From Candidatus Aenigmatarchaeum sp. (lineage in GTDB: Archaea; Nanobdellota; Nanobdellia; Pacearchaeales; GW2011-AR1), in contig DYHK01000025.1 in NCBI GenBank assembly GCA_020724205.1, positions 1 through 5,389 of the forward strand: a stretch of DNA of 5,389 bases. The letters are read 5' to 3'. Below, one piece after another: positions 5,071 to 5,389 of this stretch. The position numbers and the translations under genes are program-made. The number at the start of each line of letters is the position of its first letter. Position 1 is the first letter of the stretch. The notes under the pieces were generated by a model. It worked only from the letters and a program-made list of their open reading frames with translations. It had not been told where the DNA came from and did not search any database.

Positions 5071-5389
5071 TCACTTATTAATTTTATATACTATTGCTGA
5101 TGGTTGTGTCTTTGCCTCATCAAAAAAGAATACTTCTTCAATTGAAACCCTCCCTGTAGGAAGTAATACTGTGTTAACATAATTAGCTGATTCTTGAGAT
5201 TGATGTTCAAATGATGCGATTACTATATAATCTGAGTTATTTACCTCGCTTCCTAAGTTTGTTTGGTTAAAATGTAAGAATTTCCTCTCTCCATAATATA
5301 TTACATAGGGGTCAATTCCATCTCCAAGAATTACTGAATCTCTAGGAGTATTTTCATTAATCCAGATAAATGCTTGTTTTAAATTATAA
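5071..5389 (-). CDS. C-terminal soluble part of a probable GT-C (ArnT/PMT-like) membrane glycosyltransferase (partial at right edge)
   Basis: The minus-strand frame is open from the right edge to a TGA whose complement is 5071-5073, giving 105 residues with no start in the window. The visible protein begins 'YNLKQAFIWINENTPRDSVI' and continues with 'GDGIDPYVIYYGERK', 'NNSDYIVIASFEHQ', 'VLLPTGRVSIEEVFFFDEA' and an ending 'AIVYKINK'. The pattern 'W-I-x-E-N-T-P-x-D-S-V-I' leading to 'Y-Y-G-E-R-K', then a 'D-Y-I-V-I' strand and a final 'a-x-v-Y-k-i', resembles the small soluble C-terminal domain that follows the membrane helices in GT39/ArnT-like glycosyltransferases. These use polyprenyl-phosphate sugars on the outer membrane face, which would fit the ALG5/DPM-like enzyme upstream. 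The catalytic loops are outside the window, so the family call is tentative. That it is coding is well supported by the sustained frame and its end-to-end fit with the neighbouring gene. Confidence 0.65.
   Translation of the reverse strand, partial: YNLKQAFIWINENTPRDSVILGDGIDPYVIYYGERKFLHFNQTNLGSEVNNSDYIVIASFEHQSQESANYVNTVLLPTGRVSIEEVFFFDEAKTQPSAIVYKINK

Noticed and set aside
1..5389. tRNA, rRNA, CRISPR array, insertion sequence or integration site
   Set aside because: Nearly all the window is protein coding, no regularly spaced repeats or transposase-like protein were seen, and the only gap of size (about 100 bp) is accounted for by promoters.

Overview
This AT-rich window (about two thirds A+T by eye) carries a glycan-assembly locus. 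The layout is tightly packed and the only real intergenic gap is about 100 bp. The organism is most likely an archaeon, possibly of a small-genome DPANN lineage such as Woesearchaeota or Pacearchaeota. The supporting signs are TATA-box-like promoters, one gene whose TATA spacing predicts a leaderless mRNA, little or no Shine-Dalgarno signal, and an ALG5/DPM1-type glycosyltransferase. The lineage assignment is an inference; no rRNA or other phylogenetic marker is present.

Layout from left to right. (1) Positions 2-730, +: the C-terminal 242 residues of a Wzx/MOP-type oligosaccharide flippase, cut by the window edge. (2) 731-1555, -: a 274-residue PHP-fold protein in which most metal-ligand positions appear lost. 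It ends exactly where the flippase ends. (3) 1556-1656: a divergent promoter region with one TATA-like element per strand and a small set of inverted repeats. (4) 1657-5070, +: a three-gene operon with 4-5 nt gaps. It encodes an ALG5/DPM1-like GT2 enzyme, a WbbL/rhamnosyltransferase-like GT2 enzyme with a hydrophobic tail, and a 540-residue fusion of a membrane-anchored GT2 enzyme to a class I SAM methyltransferase. (5) 5071-5389, -: the C-terminal 105 residues of a probable GT-C (ArnT/PMT-like) membrane glycosyltransferase, cut by the right edge and again abutting its neighbour stop to stop.

Together the genes fit assembly of a lipid-linked glycan on the cytoplasmic face of the membrane. The ALG5/DPM-like enzyme would charge a polyprenyl phosphate or start the chain, the other GT2 enzymes would extend it, the methyltransferase would cap or decorate a sugar, the flippase would translocate it, and the GT-C protein would act outside the membrane with a polyprenyl-phosphate-sugar donor. 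The sugars, the acceptor (S-layer protein, pilin, lipid) and the order of steps cannot be read from the sequence.

The points most worth a second look are the degenerate PHP protein, the GT-methyltransferase fusion (one base fewer in an A6 run at the junction would restore two genes overlapping by ATGA), and the two convergent gene pairs whose stop codons touch with no spacer.
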